64,000 nt of DNA from Nocardioides terrigena. GTDB lineage: Bacteria; Actinomycetota; Actinomycetes; Propionibacteriales; Nocardioidaceae. The stretch covers positions 1 to 64,000 of the forward strand of contig NZ_PZYY01000013.1 of assembly GCF_003047265.1 (NCBI RefSeq). Reading direction: 5' to 3'. The position numbers were made by a program, and so were the translations under genes. The stretch's first letter is position 1. The number at the start of each line of letters is the position of its first letter. The notes beneath the pieces are model-generated. The model was given only the letters and a program-made list of their open reading frames with translations, did not search any database and had not been told where the DNA came from. Of the stretch, positions 8,458-17,317 are shown in pieces.

Positions 8458-8949
8458 GTGGCCAGGAGGAAGGGGCTCGGTGGCGGGACGCCGGCGACCG
8501 TCGCGCTGACTGCGGCGGGGGTCGACTTCACGCTGCACGCCTATGAGCACGACCCGCGCGCGGCGTCGTACGGCCTGGAGGCGGCCGAGGCGCTGGGCGT
8601 GGAGCCGGGTCGCGTCCTCAAGACCCTGCTCGCCTCGCTCGACGGAACTCTGGTCGTCGGGATCGTCCCGGTCGACGGCCAGCTGGACCTCAAGGCCCTC
8701 GCACGGGCCCTGGGCGGCAGCAAGGCGGTGATGGCCGACGTCGCGGCGGCCGAGCGGGCGACGGGGTACGTCGCGGGCGGGATCTCCCCGATCGGGCAGA
8801 GGAGGGCGCACCCCGCCGTCGTCGACGTGTCGGCGACCGGCTGGCCCACCGTCTTCGTCTCGGGCGGGCGTCGCGGCCTGGACGTCGAGCTGTCACCGGC
8901 CGACCTGATCGCGGTCACCGCAGCGACCACGGCCCCGATCGGCCGGTGA
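8458..8949 (+). CDS. ybaK: Cys-tRNA(Pro)/Cys-tRNA(Cys) deacylase, YbaK/EbsC family
   Basis: Trans-editing enzyme of 163 residues that hydrolyses mis-acylated Cys-tRNA(Pro). Family features seen: an N-terminal segment with YEHDP, VLKTLLASLDG with the conserved Lys, and GGISPIGQRR followed by a short C-terminal part. The GTG start lies 7 bases after the preceding stop and no promoter is visible, so it is read from the upstream LON-domain gene. It is convergent with the DUF3352 gene, only 6 bases apart. A second, more divergent YbaK-like protein is encoded at 52398. Confidence 0.88.
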   Translation: MARRKGLGGGTPATVALTAAGVDFTLHAYEHDPRAASYGLEAAEALGVEPGRVLKTLLASLDGTLVVGIVPVDGQLDLKALARALGGSKAVMADVAAAERATGYVAGGISPIGQRRAHPAVVDVSATGWPTVFVSGGRRGLDVELSPADLIAVTAATTAPIGR

Positions 8950-8955
8950 GCAGGC

Positions 8956-10596
8956 TCAGTCCGTCGTCAGCTTGACGACCGAGTGGGACACGCCGTCCTC
9001 GAGCCAGCCGGTGACGCCGAAGGCCGACAGCGGCTCGATGTTCTCCGCGATCTCCGGGTCCTCCTCGCCGGCGAGGCGCGCCAGCCAGTTGTCGTCGGCG
9101 TCGAAGTCGACGAACAGCACCGCCGCGGCCTCGTCGGCGTCCTCGACGACCTCGTCGAAGGCCTCCGAGTCACCGAGCGATCCGCCGCCGGCCAGCGTGG
9201 CGCGGTAGTCGGCGTTGGGGCTGAGCGTGACGCGGTCGCCCTCGACCTCGGTCTCGAGCATGTCGGCGTCGGGGCCCATCTGGGCCTTGACCTTGTCGAG
9301 CGCACCCTCGATCGCGTCGGGGTCGCCCTGGATGGTGACGCCGACCGGGAGCTCGCCGGGACCGCCGTTGAAGAAGGCCTCCAGGTCGAGGCCCGAGCCC
9401 ATCGAGACGGCCATCGCATCACCGGCCAGCGCCTCGGCGTCGGTCGGCAGGTCGAGGCCGGACGCCTCGGACATCTCGGCCATCAGCTCGTCGGCGGTCA
9501 TCTCGGCGCCGCCCAGCTCGGCGAAGGTGTCGACCATCTCGGTGAACCAGCCGTCGGAGAAGCCCAGCGCGAACGCGGCGACGGTGTCGTCCGGCAGGGT
9601 GGAGACGAGCTCGGAGCCGCCCTGGTCGAGCCCGGACATCGCCATCATGGACTGGCCCGGGTCGGCGGCGGTCTCGACCTCGAGGGCCCCGTCGTCGAAG
9701 CGGACGGTCACCGCGGCCCCACGGAAGTCGGCGAAGGCCTCCTCCATCTCGGGGGTCACCGAGTCGGTCGAGCCGGGGTCGATCTCGCCCATGCCGCTCA
9801 TCGAGCCGAGCGACTCGCCGTAGATGCCGGACATGTCCGCGAGGTACTGCCCGGCGGCCGGGGCGGCGTACATGCTCACGATGCCGGGGTCGCCCGCCTC
9901 CTCGGTCCACCGCTGGAAGTCGGAGTCGTCGGCCAGCGACCCGTCACCGGCGTCGGCGACGACCTGGTCGGTGATCTCGACGGTCTCGCCGATCACCGCC
10001 CAGTCGCCCTCGACGGTCCAGGCAGCGGTGGTGGAGTCGACCTCGTCGCCACCGCAGGTCTCCTGCAGGGTGGCGAGGCCGTCCTCGGCCGCGTCGGTGT
10101 CGCTGACCTGGAGGACGAGCACGGGCGCCGGAGTCTCGGCACCGGTGTCGATGGCGGCGACAGCCGTGCGGTCGCCCATCCACGGCTCCACGTCGGCGGC
10201 GTAGTCGAGGCCCTCGCACTCCCCCGACTCGGTCAGCTCGGTGAAGAGTCGCTCGCGCAGGTCGTCGTCGGTGTCGAGGTCGACGTTGTCGGCGAACGCG
10301 GGGAACTTGCGCAGCGTGCGGATCGCCTCGATCTTCTGCTCGCCGCTCGGGTCGAGGTCGAGGCTCGCGTAGGCGATGGTGCTCGCGGGCAGCGCCTGGG
10401 CGGGCTGGTCACCGGTGCTGAGGAAGCTCGAGGCGGCCCAGGCCGCTCCGCCGCCCACCGCGAGGAGTCCGAGGATCCCGCCGAGCACGATCACCCGCTT
10501 GCGGGAGTCTGACGACCCGGTGGTGCCGGCGACGGGACTGCCCGCCGACGACTCGAGGTACTCGGGACCCGAGGGGCCCTGCGGTGTGGTGGACAT
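8956..10596 (-). CDS. DUF3352 domain-containing membrane-anchored protein
   Basis: Protein of 546 residues with a short Ser/Gly-rich cytoplasmic start, one transmembrane helix at about residues 34-57 (VIVLGGILGLLAVGGGAAWAA) and a large acidic extracytoplasmic domain with repeated beta-rich segments, matching the actinobacterial DUF3352 family of unknown function. Asp and Glu are abundant and Lys rare outside the tail. The ATG has GGGGG about 8 bases upstream, and TAGGAT at 10633-10638 (minus strand) is a likely -10 overlapping the stop of the preceding gene. Confidence 0.83.
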   Translation of the reverse strand: MSTTPQGPSGPEYLESSAGSPVAGTTGSSDSRKRVIVLGGILGLLAVGGGAAWAASSFLSTGDQPAQALPASTIAYASLDLDPSGEQKIEAIRTLRKFPAFADNVDLDTDDDLRERLFTELTESGECEGLDYAADVEPWMGDRTAVAAIDTGAETPAPVLVLQVSDTDAAEDGLATLQETCGGDEVDSTTAAWTVEGDWAVIGETVEITDQVVADAGDGSLADDSDFQRWTEEAGDPGIVSMYAAPAAGQYLADMSGIYGESLGSMSGMGEIDPGSTDSVTPEMEEAFADFRGAAVTVRFDDGALEVETAADPGQSMMAMSGLDQGGSELVSTLPDDTVAAFALGFSDGWFTEMVDTFAELGGAEMTADELMAEMSEASGLDLPTDAEALAGDAMAVSMGSGLDLEAFFNGGPGELPVGVTIQGDPDAIEGALDKVKAQMGPDADMLETEVEGDRVTLSPNADYRATLAGGGSLGDSEAFDEVVEDADEAAAVLFVDFDADDNWLARLAGEEDPEIAENIEPLSAFGVTGWLEDGVSHSVVKLTTD

Positions 10597-10635
10597 GTGG
10601 AACCCCCGTGTGTGGCGTGAGCAGACGGCCGGATC

Positions 10636-11253
10636 CTACCCAGCGGAGGTGGACTCAACCTTGCGAACACGGCGACCGTTGGTGGTGAACCAGACCAGCG
10701 ACAGGCCGAGCACCGTCCCCAGCGGGAAGGCGAGGAAGGCGCTGCCCGCCAGCGAGTACGCCGACTGCTCCGGGTCGTCGCCGGCCACCCGCAGGTCGCT
10801 GGGCAACCGCTCCAGGTCGTCCATCGCCGCGGCGAGCGGACGCGGGTCGGGCGGGCCGAGCGTGTGGCCGACGGTGAACATCAGCCAGCCCGCCAGCACC
10901 GACCCGACCACTGCGGACGCCAGGGTGGTCAGCTCCCCGGCCACGAGCACCCAGCCCAGCACGGCGGCGGTGAGCAGTCCGGCGCCGAGCGCGATCACGA
11001 CGTACCACCCGGTGCCGGAGAAGTCGTAGTCCGGACCGGACGGCTCCAGGATCCACTCGCCCTGGAAGACGATGCCGACGGGCGGCGTCCAGACCCACTC
11101 CCACACGACGCCGGCGATCGCCCCGACCACCGCGAAGGTGGCGAGCACGATGGCGACCCGGACCACCGCGGCGCGGCCGTGGAGGCGGTCCGTCCGGGCA
11201 TCGGCCGGACGGGTGTCGATCGGCTGCGAGTCGGTGGGCCGGGCGTCGCTCAT
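10636..11253 (-). CDS. Four-helix membrane protein, DUF2567-like
   Basis: Protein of 205 residues with a polar N-terminus (about 30 residues) and four predicted membrane helices near 31-52, 83-103, 107-130 and 168-190. Between helices 1 and 2 is an extracytoplasmic loop with aromatic WEWVWTPP. The architecture resembles mycobacterial DUF2567 proteins; I cannot confirm the family. The ATG overlaps the dnaE stop by 4 bases (ATGA), so it is translationally coupled to the replicative polymerase gene. No functional link is evident. Confidence 0.7.
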   Translation of the reverse strand: MSDARPTDSQPIDTRPADARTDRLHGRAAVVRVAIVLATFAVVGAIAGVVWEWVWTPPVGIVFQGEWILEPSGPDYDFSGTGWYVVIALGAGLLTAAVLGWVLVAGELTTLASAVVGSVLAGWLMFTVGHTLGPPDPRPLAAAMDDLERLPSDLRVAGDDPEQSAYSLAGSAFLAFPLGTVLGLSLVWFTTNGRRVRKVESTSAG

Positions 11254-14200
11254 CCCGCCAGGCACCCGGGGCCCAGCAGCTGCTTGAGGTCGGCGAAGAG
11301 CGCCGGGCTCGGGGTCACGCGGTGGTGGTCGCCCACCTTGAGCACGATCGTCCGGTCCCGCATCCGCACGTGCAGGATCACCTCGGTCACCCCCGGGTGG
11401 GTCGCGAGGACCTCCTTGAGGCTGTCGACCGTGCCGGGGTTGACCCGGGTGTGCGGCAGGTTGACCGCGACCGGGCCGCTCGGGCCGTCGGAGATGTCGG
11501 GGACCGAGACCTCCTGGGCGCGGAGCTCGGGCTGGTCCTTGTCGCGGGACAGCTGGCCCTTGATCCGCAGGATCGCGTCCTCGACGAGGTGGTTGGAGGC
11601 CAGCTGGTAGGCGCTCGGGAAGAGCAGCACCTCGATCGCCCCGTCGAGGTCCTCGAGGGTGACCGTCGCCCAGGCGTCGCCCTTCTTGGTGATCTTGCGC
11701 TGCACGCTGGTGACCAGCCCGCTGATGGTGAGCGTGCTGCCGTGGGCGCGCTCCTCGTCGAGCATCAGCTGGCCGATGGTGCAGTCGGTGCCGTTGGACA
11801 GCACGTGCTCGAGGCCGAGGAGCGGGTGGTCGGAGACGTAGAGGCCGAGCATCTCCCGCTCGTGGCCCAGCAGCGTCATCTTGTCCCAGTCGTCGATGTC
11901 GGGGATCGCGATGCTGGTGCCGAAGCCACCGTCGGACTCGTCGAGCCCGCCGAAGAGCGAGTCCTGGCCGATGGCCTCGTTCTTCTTGATGTCGATGTAC
12001 TGGTCGACGGCCGTCTCGTGGATGGTGACCAGCGCACGGCGCTTGTGCTTCATCTCGTCGAAGGCACCGGCCTTGATGAGGGACTCGACCACGCGCTTGT
12101 TGCACACGTGGACCGGGACCTTCTCCATGAAGTCGTTGAAGTCGGCGTACCGGCCCTTCTCCTCCCGTCCGCTGACGATGCCGTCGACGACGTTGGCGCC
12201 GACGTTGCGCACGGCGGTGAGGCCGAAGCGGACGTCGTGGCCGACCGGGGTGAAGTTGGCGTGCGACTCGTTGACGTCGGGCGGGAGCACCTGGATCTTC
12301 ATCCGGCGGCACTCGTTGAGGTAGATCGCCGACTTGTCCTTGTCGTCCTTGGTGCTGGTCAGCAGGGCCGCCATGTATTCGGCCGGGTAGTTGGCCTTGA
12401 GGTAGGCGGTCCAGTAGGAGACCAGGCCGTACGCCGCTGAGTGGGCCTTGTTGAACGCGTAGTCGGAGAAGGGCAGCAGGATGTCCCAGAGGGTCTGCAC
12501 GGCCTTCATCGAGTAGCCGCGCTCGATCATGCCGCCGGAGAAGATCTCGAACTGCTTGTCGAGCTCCTCCTTCTTCTTCTTGCCCATCGCGCGACGCAGC
12601 AGGTCGGCCTGGCCGAGCGTGTAGCCCGCCAGCTTCTGCGCGATCGCCATGACCTGCTCCTGGTAGACGATCAGGCCGTAGGTCTCACCGAGGATCTCCG
12701 AGAGCGGCTCGGCCAGCTCGGGGTGGATCGCCTCCACCGGCTCGCGACCGGTCTTGCGCCGGGCGTACTTGTTGTGGGAGTCGGCACCCATCGGGCCGGG
12801 CCGGTAGAGGGCACCGACGGCCGAGATGTCCTCGAACTTGTCGGGGCGCATCGAGCGGAGCAGGGCCCGCATGGGCCCGCCGTCGAGCTGGAAGACGCCG
12901 AGGGTGTCGCCGCGCTGCAGCAGGTTGTACGTCGCGGGGTCGTCGAGGGTGAGGTCCTCCAGCACGACCGTCTCGTCCCGGTTGACCTTGATGTTCTTGA
13001 CCGCGTCGTCGAGGACCGTGAGGTTGCGCAGCCCCAGGAAGTCCATCTTGATGAGGCCGAGCGCCTCGCAGGTCGGGTAGTCGAACTGCGTGATCATCGC
13101 GCCGTCGGCGGGCCGCTTGAGCAGCGGGATGACGTCGATGAGCGGCTCGCTCGACATGATCACGCCCGCCGCGTGCACGCCCCACTGCCGCTTGAGGCCC
13201 TCGATGCCGATGGCGGTGTCGACGACCCGCTTGACGTCGTTGTCCTGCTCGTAGAGGCCGCGGAACTCGCCGCCCTCGCCGTAGCGCTTGTGGTTGGCGT
13301 CGAAGATGTCCTTGAGCGGGACGTCCTTGCCCATCACCGCGGCCGGCATGGCCTTGGTGATCCGGTCGCCCATGGCGAAGGGGTAGCCGAGGATGCGGCT
13401 GGAGTCCTTGACGGCCTGCTTGGCCTTGATGGTGCCGTAGGTGACGATGTAGGACACCCGGTCGTCGCCGTACTTGTCGGTGACGTAGCGGATGACCTCG
13501 CCGCGCCGGCGCTCGTCGAAATCGATGTCGAAGTCGGGCATCGAGACGCGGTCGGGGTTGAGGAAGCGCTCGAAGATCAGGCCGTGCTCGAGCGGGTCGA
13601 GGTCGGTGATCCGCATGGCGTAGGCCACCATCGAGCCGGCGCCCGAGCCGCGGCCCGGTCCGACGCGGATGCCGTTGTCCTTGGCCCAGTTGATGAAGTC
13701 GGCGACGACGAGGAAGTAGCCGGGGAAGCCCATCTGGGTGATGACGCCGAGCTCGAACTCGGCCTGCTTGCGGACGTCGTCGGGCACCCCTCCCGGGTAG
13801 CGGACCTGCAGGCCGCGCTCGACCTCCTTGACCAGCCAGGAGTCCTCGTTCTCGCCCGGGGGGCAGGGGAAGCGCGGCATGTAGGTGCCGTTGCCCTCGG
13901 TGAACTTGACGTCGCAGCGCTCGGCGATCCACAGCGTGTTGTCGCAGGCCTCGCGCAGGTCGTACTTGTCGACCCACAGCGAGCGCATCTCGGCGGGCGA
14001 CTTGATGTAGTAGCCGTCGCCGGAGAAGGCGAAGCGCTGGCCGGGACCGTCGCCGGCCGGGATGTCCATGTTGGAGCCGGAATTGATGCAGAGCAGGTGC
14101 TCCTGGCTCTTGGCATCGGCCTGGTGCACGTAGTGCGAGTCGTTGGTCGCCAGCAGCGGGATCCGGAGGTCCTTGGCGAGCCGGAGCAGGCCGTCACGCA

Positions 14201-14807
14201 CCCGGCGCTCGATGTCGAGCCCGTGGTCCATCAGCTCGAGGAAGTAGTTGTCGCGGCCCAGGATCTCCTGGTAGTCCGCGGCGGTCTGGCGGGCGGCCTC
14301 GTAGTTGTTGTGCCGCAGGTGGACCTGGACCTCGCCCGAGGGGCAGCCGGTCGTGCCGATGATGCCGGCGCCGTGCTGGGACAGCAGCTCACGGTCGGCA
14401 CGGGGGTGCTGGAAGAAGCCGTCGCGCCACGCCCCGGTCGAGAGGCGGAACAGGTTGTGCATGCCCTCGGTCGACTCGGCCAGCAGGGTCATGTGGGTGT
14501 AGGCACCGCGACTGGAGACGTCGTCGGGCCCGCCCTTGTAGAAGTTGACGCGCTTGCGCTCGTAGCGGCTGATGTTGGGCGTGAAGTAGGCCTCCATGCC
14601 GATGATCGGCTTGACCCCGGCGGCGGTGGCCTTCTTGTAGAACTCGTAGGCCCCGAACACGTTGCCGTGGTCGGTCATCGCGATCGCCGGCATGCCCAGC
14701 TCGGCCGTGTGGTTGGCCAGGTCGCCGAGGCGCGCCGCGCCGTCGAGCATGGAGTACTCGGTGTGGACGTGCAGGTGCACGAAGTTGTCGTTGGAGCCGG
14801 CCGACAT
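11250..14807 (-). CDS. dnaE: DNA polymerase III alpha subunit DnaE1
   Basis: Replicative C-family polymerase, about 1185 residues. It has an N-terminal PHP domain (FVHLHVHTEYSMLDG, then TDHGN), a polymerase core with the catalytic aspartates in DFDIDFDERRR (about residue 427) and GRGSGAGS, then the tandem HhH, an OB-fold and a C-terminal domain. The ATG at 14807 has GGAAG 6 bases upstream; a GTG five codons earlier (14822) is the alternative. TAGGCT on the minus strand at 14913-14918 is a weak promoter candidate. Overlaps the following membrane protein gene by 4 bases. Confidence 0.96.
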   Translation of the reverse strand: MSAGSNDNFVHLHVHTEYSMLDGAARLGDLANHTAELGMPAIAMTDHGNVFGAYEFYKKATAAGVKPIIGMEAYFTPNISRYERKRVNFYKGGPDDVSSRGAYTHMTLLAESTEGMHNLFRLSTGAWRDGFFQHPRADRELLSQHGAGIIGTTGCPSGEVQVHLRHNNYEAARQTAADYQEILGRDNYFLELMDHGLDIERRVRDGLLRLAKDLRIPLLATNDSHYVHQADAKSQEHLLCINSGSNMDIPAGDGPGQRFAFSGDGYYIKSPAEMRSLWVDKYDLREACDNTLWIAERCDVKFTEGNGTYMPRFPCPPGENEDSWLVKEVERGLQVRYPGGVPDDVRKQAEFELGVITQMGFPGYFLVVADFINWAKDNGIRVGPGRGSGAGSMVAYAMRITDLDPLEHGLIFERFLNPDRVSMPDFDIDFDERRRGEVIRYVTDKYGDDRVSYIVTYGTIKAKQAVKDSSRILGYPFAMGDRITKAMPAAVMGKDVPLKDIFDANHKRYGEGGEFRGLYEQDNDVKRVVDTAIGIEGLKRQWGVHAAGVIMSSEPLIDVIPLLKRPADGAMITQFDYPTCEALGLIKMDFLGLRNLTVLDDAVKNIKVNRDETVVLEDLTLDDPATYNLLQRGDTLGVFQLDGGPMRALLRSMRPDKFEDISAVGALYRPGPMGADSHNKYARRKTGREPVEAIHPELAEPLSEILGETYGLIVYQEQVMAIAQKLAGYTLGQADLLRRAMGKKKKEELDKQFEIFSGGMIERGYSMKAVQTLWDILLPFSDYAFNKAHSAAYGLVSYWTAYLKANYPAEYMAALLTSTKDDKDKSAIYLNECRRMKIQVLPPDVNESHANFTPVGHDVRFGLTAVRNVGANVVDGIVSGREEKGRYADFNDFMEKVPVHVCNKRVVESLIKAGAFDEMKHKRRALVTIHETAVDQYIDIKKNEAIGQDSLFGGLDESDGGFGTSIAIPDIDDWDKMTLLGHEREMLGLYVSDHPLLGLEHVLSNGTDCTIGQLMLDEERAHGSTLTISGLVTSVQRKITKKGDAWATVTLEDLDGAIEVLLFPSAYQLASNHLVEDAILRIKGQLSRDKDQPELRAQEVSVPDISDGPSGPVAVNLPHTRVNPGTVDSLKEVLATHPGVTEVILHVRMRDRTIVLKVGDHHRVTPSPALFADLKQLLGPGCLAG

Positions 14808-14989
14808 CGGGGTCTTCCACACCTTCTTCGAGGGTCGCAGGAACAGTCGCGACTGACGGCCCAGCAGGCCTCACTGGGTGACACGGGGTCATCGCGGAGG
14901 GGAAGAGCAGTCAGCCTACGTCAGTCTGACAGGGGGTTCCGACAACGCCGTCGGCGTGCCGCCCGACCCCCGGCCCGCGGGCTGCGGCG

Positions 14990-15958
14990 CTATGAGGAAC
15001 GCCACTCCAGCGCGTGGCCGTGACCGTGGGCGGCGGCCACGGGGACCCCGTCGCGGGCCAGCACGAACCGCCCCGGACCGGGGTCGAAGCCGCCCGTGAC
15101 CCGGGGCAGCACCTGCGGCGCCTCGTTGCTGATCCAGTGGCAGGCTCCGTCGTCGACCAGTCCGGTCATGAGGTCGTGGAAGCGCTCGCGGTCGGCGTCC
15201 TCGAGGTAGGCGATGACGGCGCTGTGGAAGACCACGGGGGTGCCGTGCCGCCCGGCCTCGTCCAGCAGGGCGGGGAGGTGGTCGAACAGGTCGCCGCGGA
15301 CGACGCACGGCGGCTCCCGGCGCGCCACCGCGACCGCCGCGCGCAACCGCTCGCGGCGCTCGTCCTGCTCGGGCCACACGAGGGTCTCGAGCCAGGCCAT
15401 CGCATCGCTGTCGGTCACGTCCAGCGGGTTGAGGTCGACGCCACCGCGCCACGCGACGTCCGGGTGCCGGACCGGGACCGGCACCGGGCCGGCGGCCGTC
15501 GCGGTGAGCGTCGGTCCCCCGCTGCCGCTCAGTGCGCCGGCGCCCGGCCAGTCGTAGTCGTAGCGGTCCGGGAAGAGGCACAGCCCGGCGCTGGCCCCGA
15601 CCTCGATGAGCGCGAGTGGCCCGTCGAGGGTGCCGAGCACCGGGGTGAGGGCGGCGAGCCTGCCGACCTCGTTGGTCTGGGTGGCCCGGTCGCGGATGGT
15701 CTGCTTGACCGCCTGCTCCTGCTCGAGGAGCACCGCCCTGAACGCGGCGTACTCCCCCGGCGCCGGCGCCCCGTGCCGGCGGGCGGCGGCGAAGACGAGG
15801 TTGGGCTGCAGCTTGGGCTCCGGCAGGTCGGCCAGCCAGGCGTGCACCTCGGGGTCGTCGGCGACCCCGAGCGCCCACGCCTCGAACGTCGGGCTGTCGC
15901 CGCGGGCGTACGTCGCGAAGTCGCGGTAGCGGTCGGCGATCTCCCCACTCATCTGCAT
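14990..15958 (-). CDS. DUF2332 domain-containing protein
   Basis: Protein of about 322 residues of the DUF2332 family (function unknown, largely actinobacterial). Seen: an N-terminal region starting IADRYRDFATYARGDSPTF, then ALIEVGASAGLCLFPDRY, which looks like a methyltransferase-type Gly motif, and a C-terminal HWISNEAPQ. The ATG at 15958 was chosen because TAGCGT ends 7 bases before it (leaderless); an in-frame ATG 17 codons earlier lacks support. The 167 bases between its stop and dnaE hold the dnaE promoter and nothing else I recognise. Confidence 0.82.
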   Translation of the reverse strand: MQMSGEIADRYRDFATYARGDSPTFEAWALGVADDPEVHAWLADLPEPKLQPNLVFAAARRHGAPAPGEYAAFRAVLLEQEQAVKQTIRDRATQTNEVGRLAALTPVLGTLDGPLALIEVGASAGLCLFPDRYDYDWPGAGALSGSGGPTLTATAAGPVPVPVRHPDVAWRGGVDLNPLDVTDSDAMAWLETLVWPEQDERRERLRAAVAVARREPPCVVRGDLFDHLPALLDEAGRHGTPVVFHSAVIAYLEDADRERFHDLMTGLVDDGACHWISNEAPQVLPRVTGGFDPGPGRFVLARDGVPVAAAHGHGHALEWRSS

Positions 15959-15998
15959 GGTGCCCACGCTAGACCGAGCGGCCACTGCGGCCGCCGGC

Positions 15999-16023
15999 AC
16001 CTGAGTCACCGGGTGACTCAGGT
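15999..16023. promoter_or_regulatory. Perfect 12-bp palindrome with 1-base centre
   Basis: ACCTGAGTCACC and its exact reverse complement flank a single G. The site lies about 28 bases upstream of the predicted -10 of the DUF2332 gene (15966-15971). It could be an operator for a dimeric regulator of that gene; as RNA it would form a tight hairpin without T-run. The binding factor is unknown. Confidence 0.5.
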
Positions 16024-16059
16024 CGTAGCCCCCGCGAGGAACCCGCCGACCGCCTCACC

Positions 16060-16112
16060 AGTGTGCGTGGAAGCACGTCGGGAGCCCCGACACCAGTGCG
16101 TCCACGCACACT
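16060..16112. repeat. Long interrupted stem-loop sharing a 13-mer with the 44174 repeat array
   Basis: Outer arms AGTGTGCGTGGA (16060-16071) and TCCACGCACACT (16101-16112) are perfectly complementary over 12 bp. GCAC/GTGC and GTCGGG/CCCGAC continue the stem to about 22 bp around an AGC loop. TGCGTGGAAGCAC (16064-16076) recurs exactly, inverted, at 44281-44293. It lies just downstream of the minus-strand DUF2332 promoter region and upstream of nothing on the plus strand; it may terminate neither gene. I class it as a dispersed dyad repeat. Confidence 0.55.
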
Positions 16113-16122
16113 CGTCGCTCGC

Positions 16123-16566
16123 TCAGGAAGCGGCAGGGTCTCCCCACCACCTGATGCCTGAGGCGTCGGTGGTGGTGCGCGCCGATCCCAGCGGCTCCTC
16201 GAGCTCGATGCGCAGCATGGTGGTCATCTCTTCGACCGAGTTCTCGTGGACGGCAAGGGCGTGGTGCGGGTCGTCCGGAGGCACCCCCACCTCCTTCTCG
16301 CTGACGTCGCGCGTCAGCCCGAGCAGCCCGTCGTACGAGGGGTGGCGGTAGACCACCTCCACCAGGTGCGGACCCAGCTGGCGTGCCTCGACGATCTCCA
16401 CCTCGAAGATCCTGGCGAGGGCCGTCAGCTGACGGTCGAGCTCGGCGAGCACCTGGCCGGCTCGGGTGGCCGCGTCAAGGATCACGCCCGCGGGAAGGCC
16501 TCTCGGGTCGCCCTCGGCGCGAGGCAAGGACTCGGGCACGAACCTCGCCACTCCCTCGCCGTCCAT
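16123..16566 (-). CDS. Hypothetical protein, 147 residues
   Basis: I do not recognise this family. The product is soluble and acidic, with an N-terminal half predicted helical (PAGVILDAATRAGQVLAELD) and a C-terminal half with mixed strands ending in GIRWWGDPAAS. The ATG at 16566 has GAGGG nearby; the frame stays open upstream into the GNAT gene but those codons look non-coding. It follows the GNAT/chorismate mutase gene by 10 bases on the same strand, so cotranscription is likely. Confidence 0.6.
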   Translation of the reverse strand: MDGEGVARFVPESLPRAEGDPRGLPAGVILDAATRAGQVLAELDRQLTALARIFEVEIVEARQLGPHLVEVVYRHPSYDGLLGLTRDVSEKEVGVPPDDPHHALAVHENSVEEMTTMLRIELEEPLGSARTTTDASGIRWWGDPAAS

Positions 16567-16576
16567 GCCAGCGCCC

Positions 16577-17317
16577 TCAGGAGCCCTCGCGTGCGGCGTC
16601 GATGGACTCCGAGATGACCGCGTGCATGATCCGACCGACCCGCTCCTCCCCCAGCTCGGGAGCAAGCTCGGCGACCCGGGCGACGATCTCGCGCTCCCGG
16701 GTGGCGTCGCGTGCGGGGTCGGCGACGGCGGAGACCTCGCGCTTGTGGTCCTGGACCACCCGGGTGAGCGCGACGCGGCGGGCCAGGGCGTCACCGAGGA
16801 CGAGGTCCACCTCGTCGATCATCGCCCGGTAGAACGCGAGCGGATCGGTCCCCGGCCAGGCCATCCGCACGTCAGGCCGGCGCTCCTCGTTGGCCGAGCC
16901 GTCGGTGCGCTCCAGCTCGACGAGGCCGTGGCGGGCGTAGAACGCGCGGGCCGCGACGTTGGACTCGAACACCCACAGCGCGAACCCGTCGGGACGCTGG
17001 GCCTTGGCCAGCGCGAGCAGGGCCGACCCGATGCCCTGCCGCTGGGCGGATGCGGCGACGTACAGGGACTCGAGCCAGGTCGGGGTCAGGGTCGCGAAGC
17101 CCACGAGGGCCGGGTCGCCGTCCGTGCCCGACTCGGCCAGCCACACGTCACGCGTCGAGAGGTCCCAGGACCCCACCCAGCGGCGTACGTCGTCGTCCGG
17201 GTGCACGCCGGGCGGCATGAGGGGTACGGCGGCGCGGCGGACCGCGAGGTAGAGCTCGGCGACGGCGGGCAGGTCGTCCGGCCCGGCCAGGCGGAGCGAC
17301 ACCTCAGTGGGCATCAC
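16577..17317 (-). CDS. GNAT N-acetyltransferase fused to an AroQ-type chorismate mutase domain
   Basis: Protein of 246 residues with two domains. Residues about 5-158 form a GNAT acetyltransferase: the acetyl-CoA loop is AQRQGIGSALL and FESNVAARAFYARHG is motif B. Residues about 160-246 resemble type II chorismate mutase: Arg in FYRAMIDEVD, the Arg pair in ALARRVALT, Lys in QDHKRE and Asp/Arg/Glu in RDATREREIV align with the active-site residues R11, R28, K39, D48, R51 and E52 of the E. coli enzyme. The fusion joins the domains without a long linker. Its start overlaps the rluD stop by 14 bases. Confidence 0.8.
   Translation of the reverse strand: MMPTEVSLRLAGPDDLPAVAELYLAVRRAAVPLMPPGVHPDDDVRRWVGSWDLSTRDVWLAESGTDGDPALVGFATLTPTWLESLYVAASAQRQGIGSALLALAKAQRPDGFALWVFESNVAARAFYARHGLVELERTDGSANEERRPDVRMAWPGTDPLAFYRAMIDEVDLVLGDALARRVALTRVVQDHKREVSAVADPARDATREREIVARVAELAPELGEERVGRIMHAVISESIDAAREGS

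Noticed and set aside
12441..15023. 860-codon plus-strand frame opposite dnaE
   Set aside because: Shadow of dnaE1; repetitive Val/Gly/Leu/Asp composition, no start site or family.
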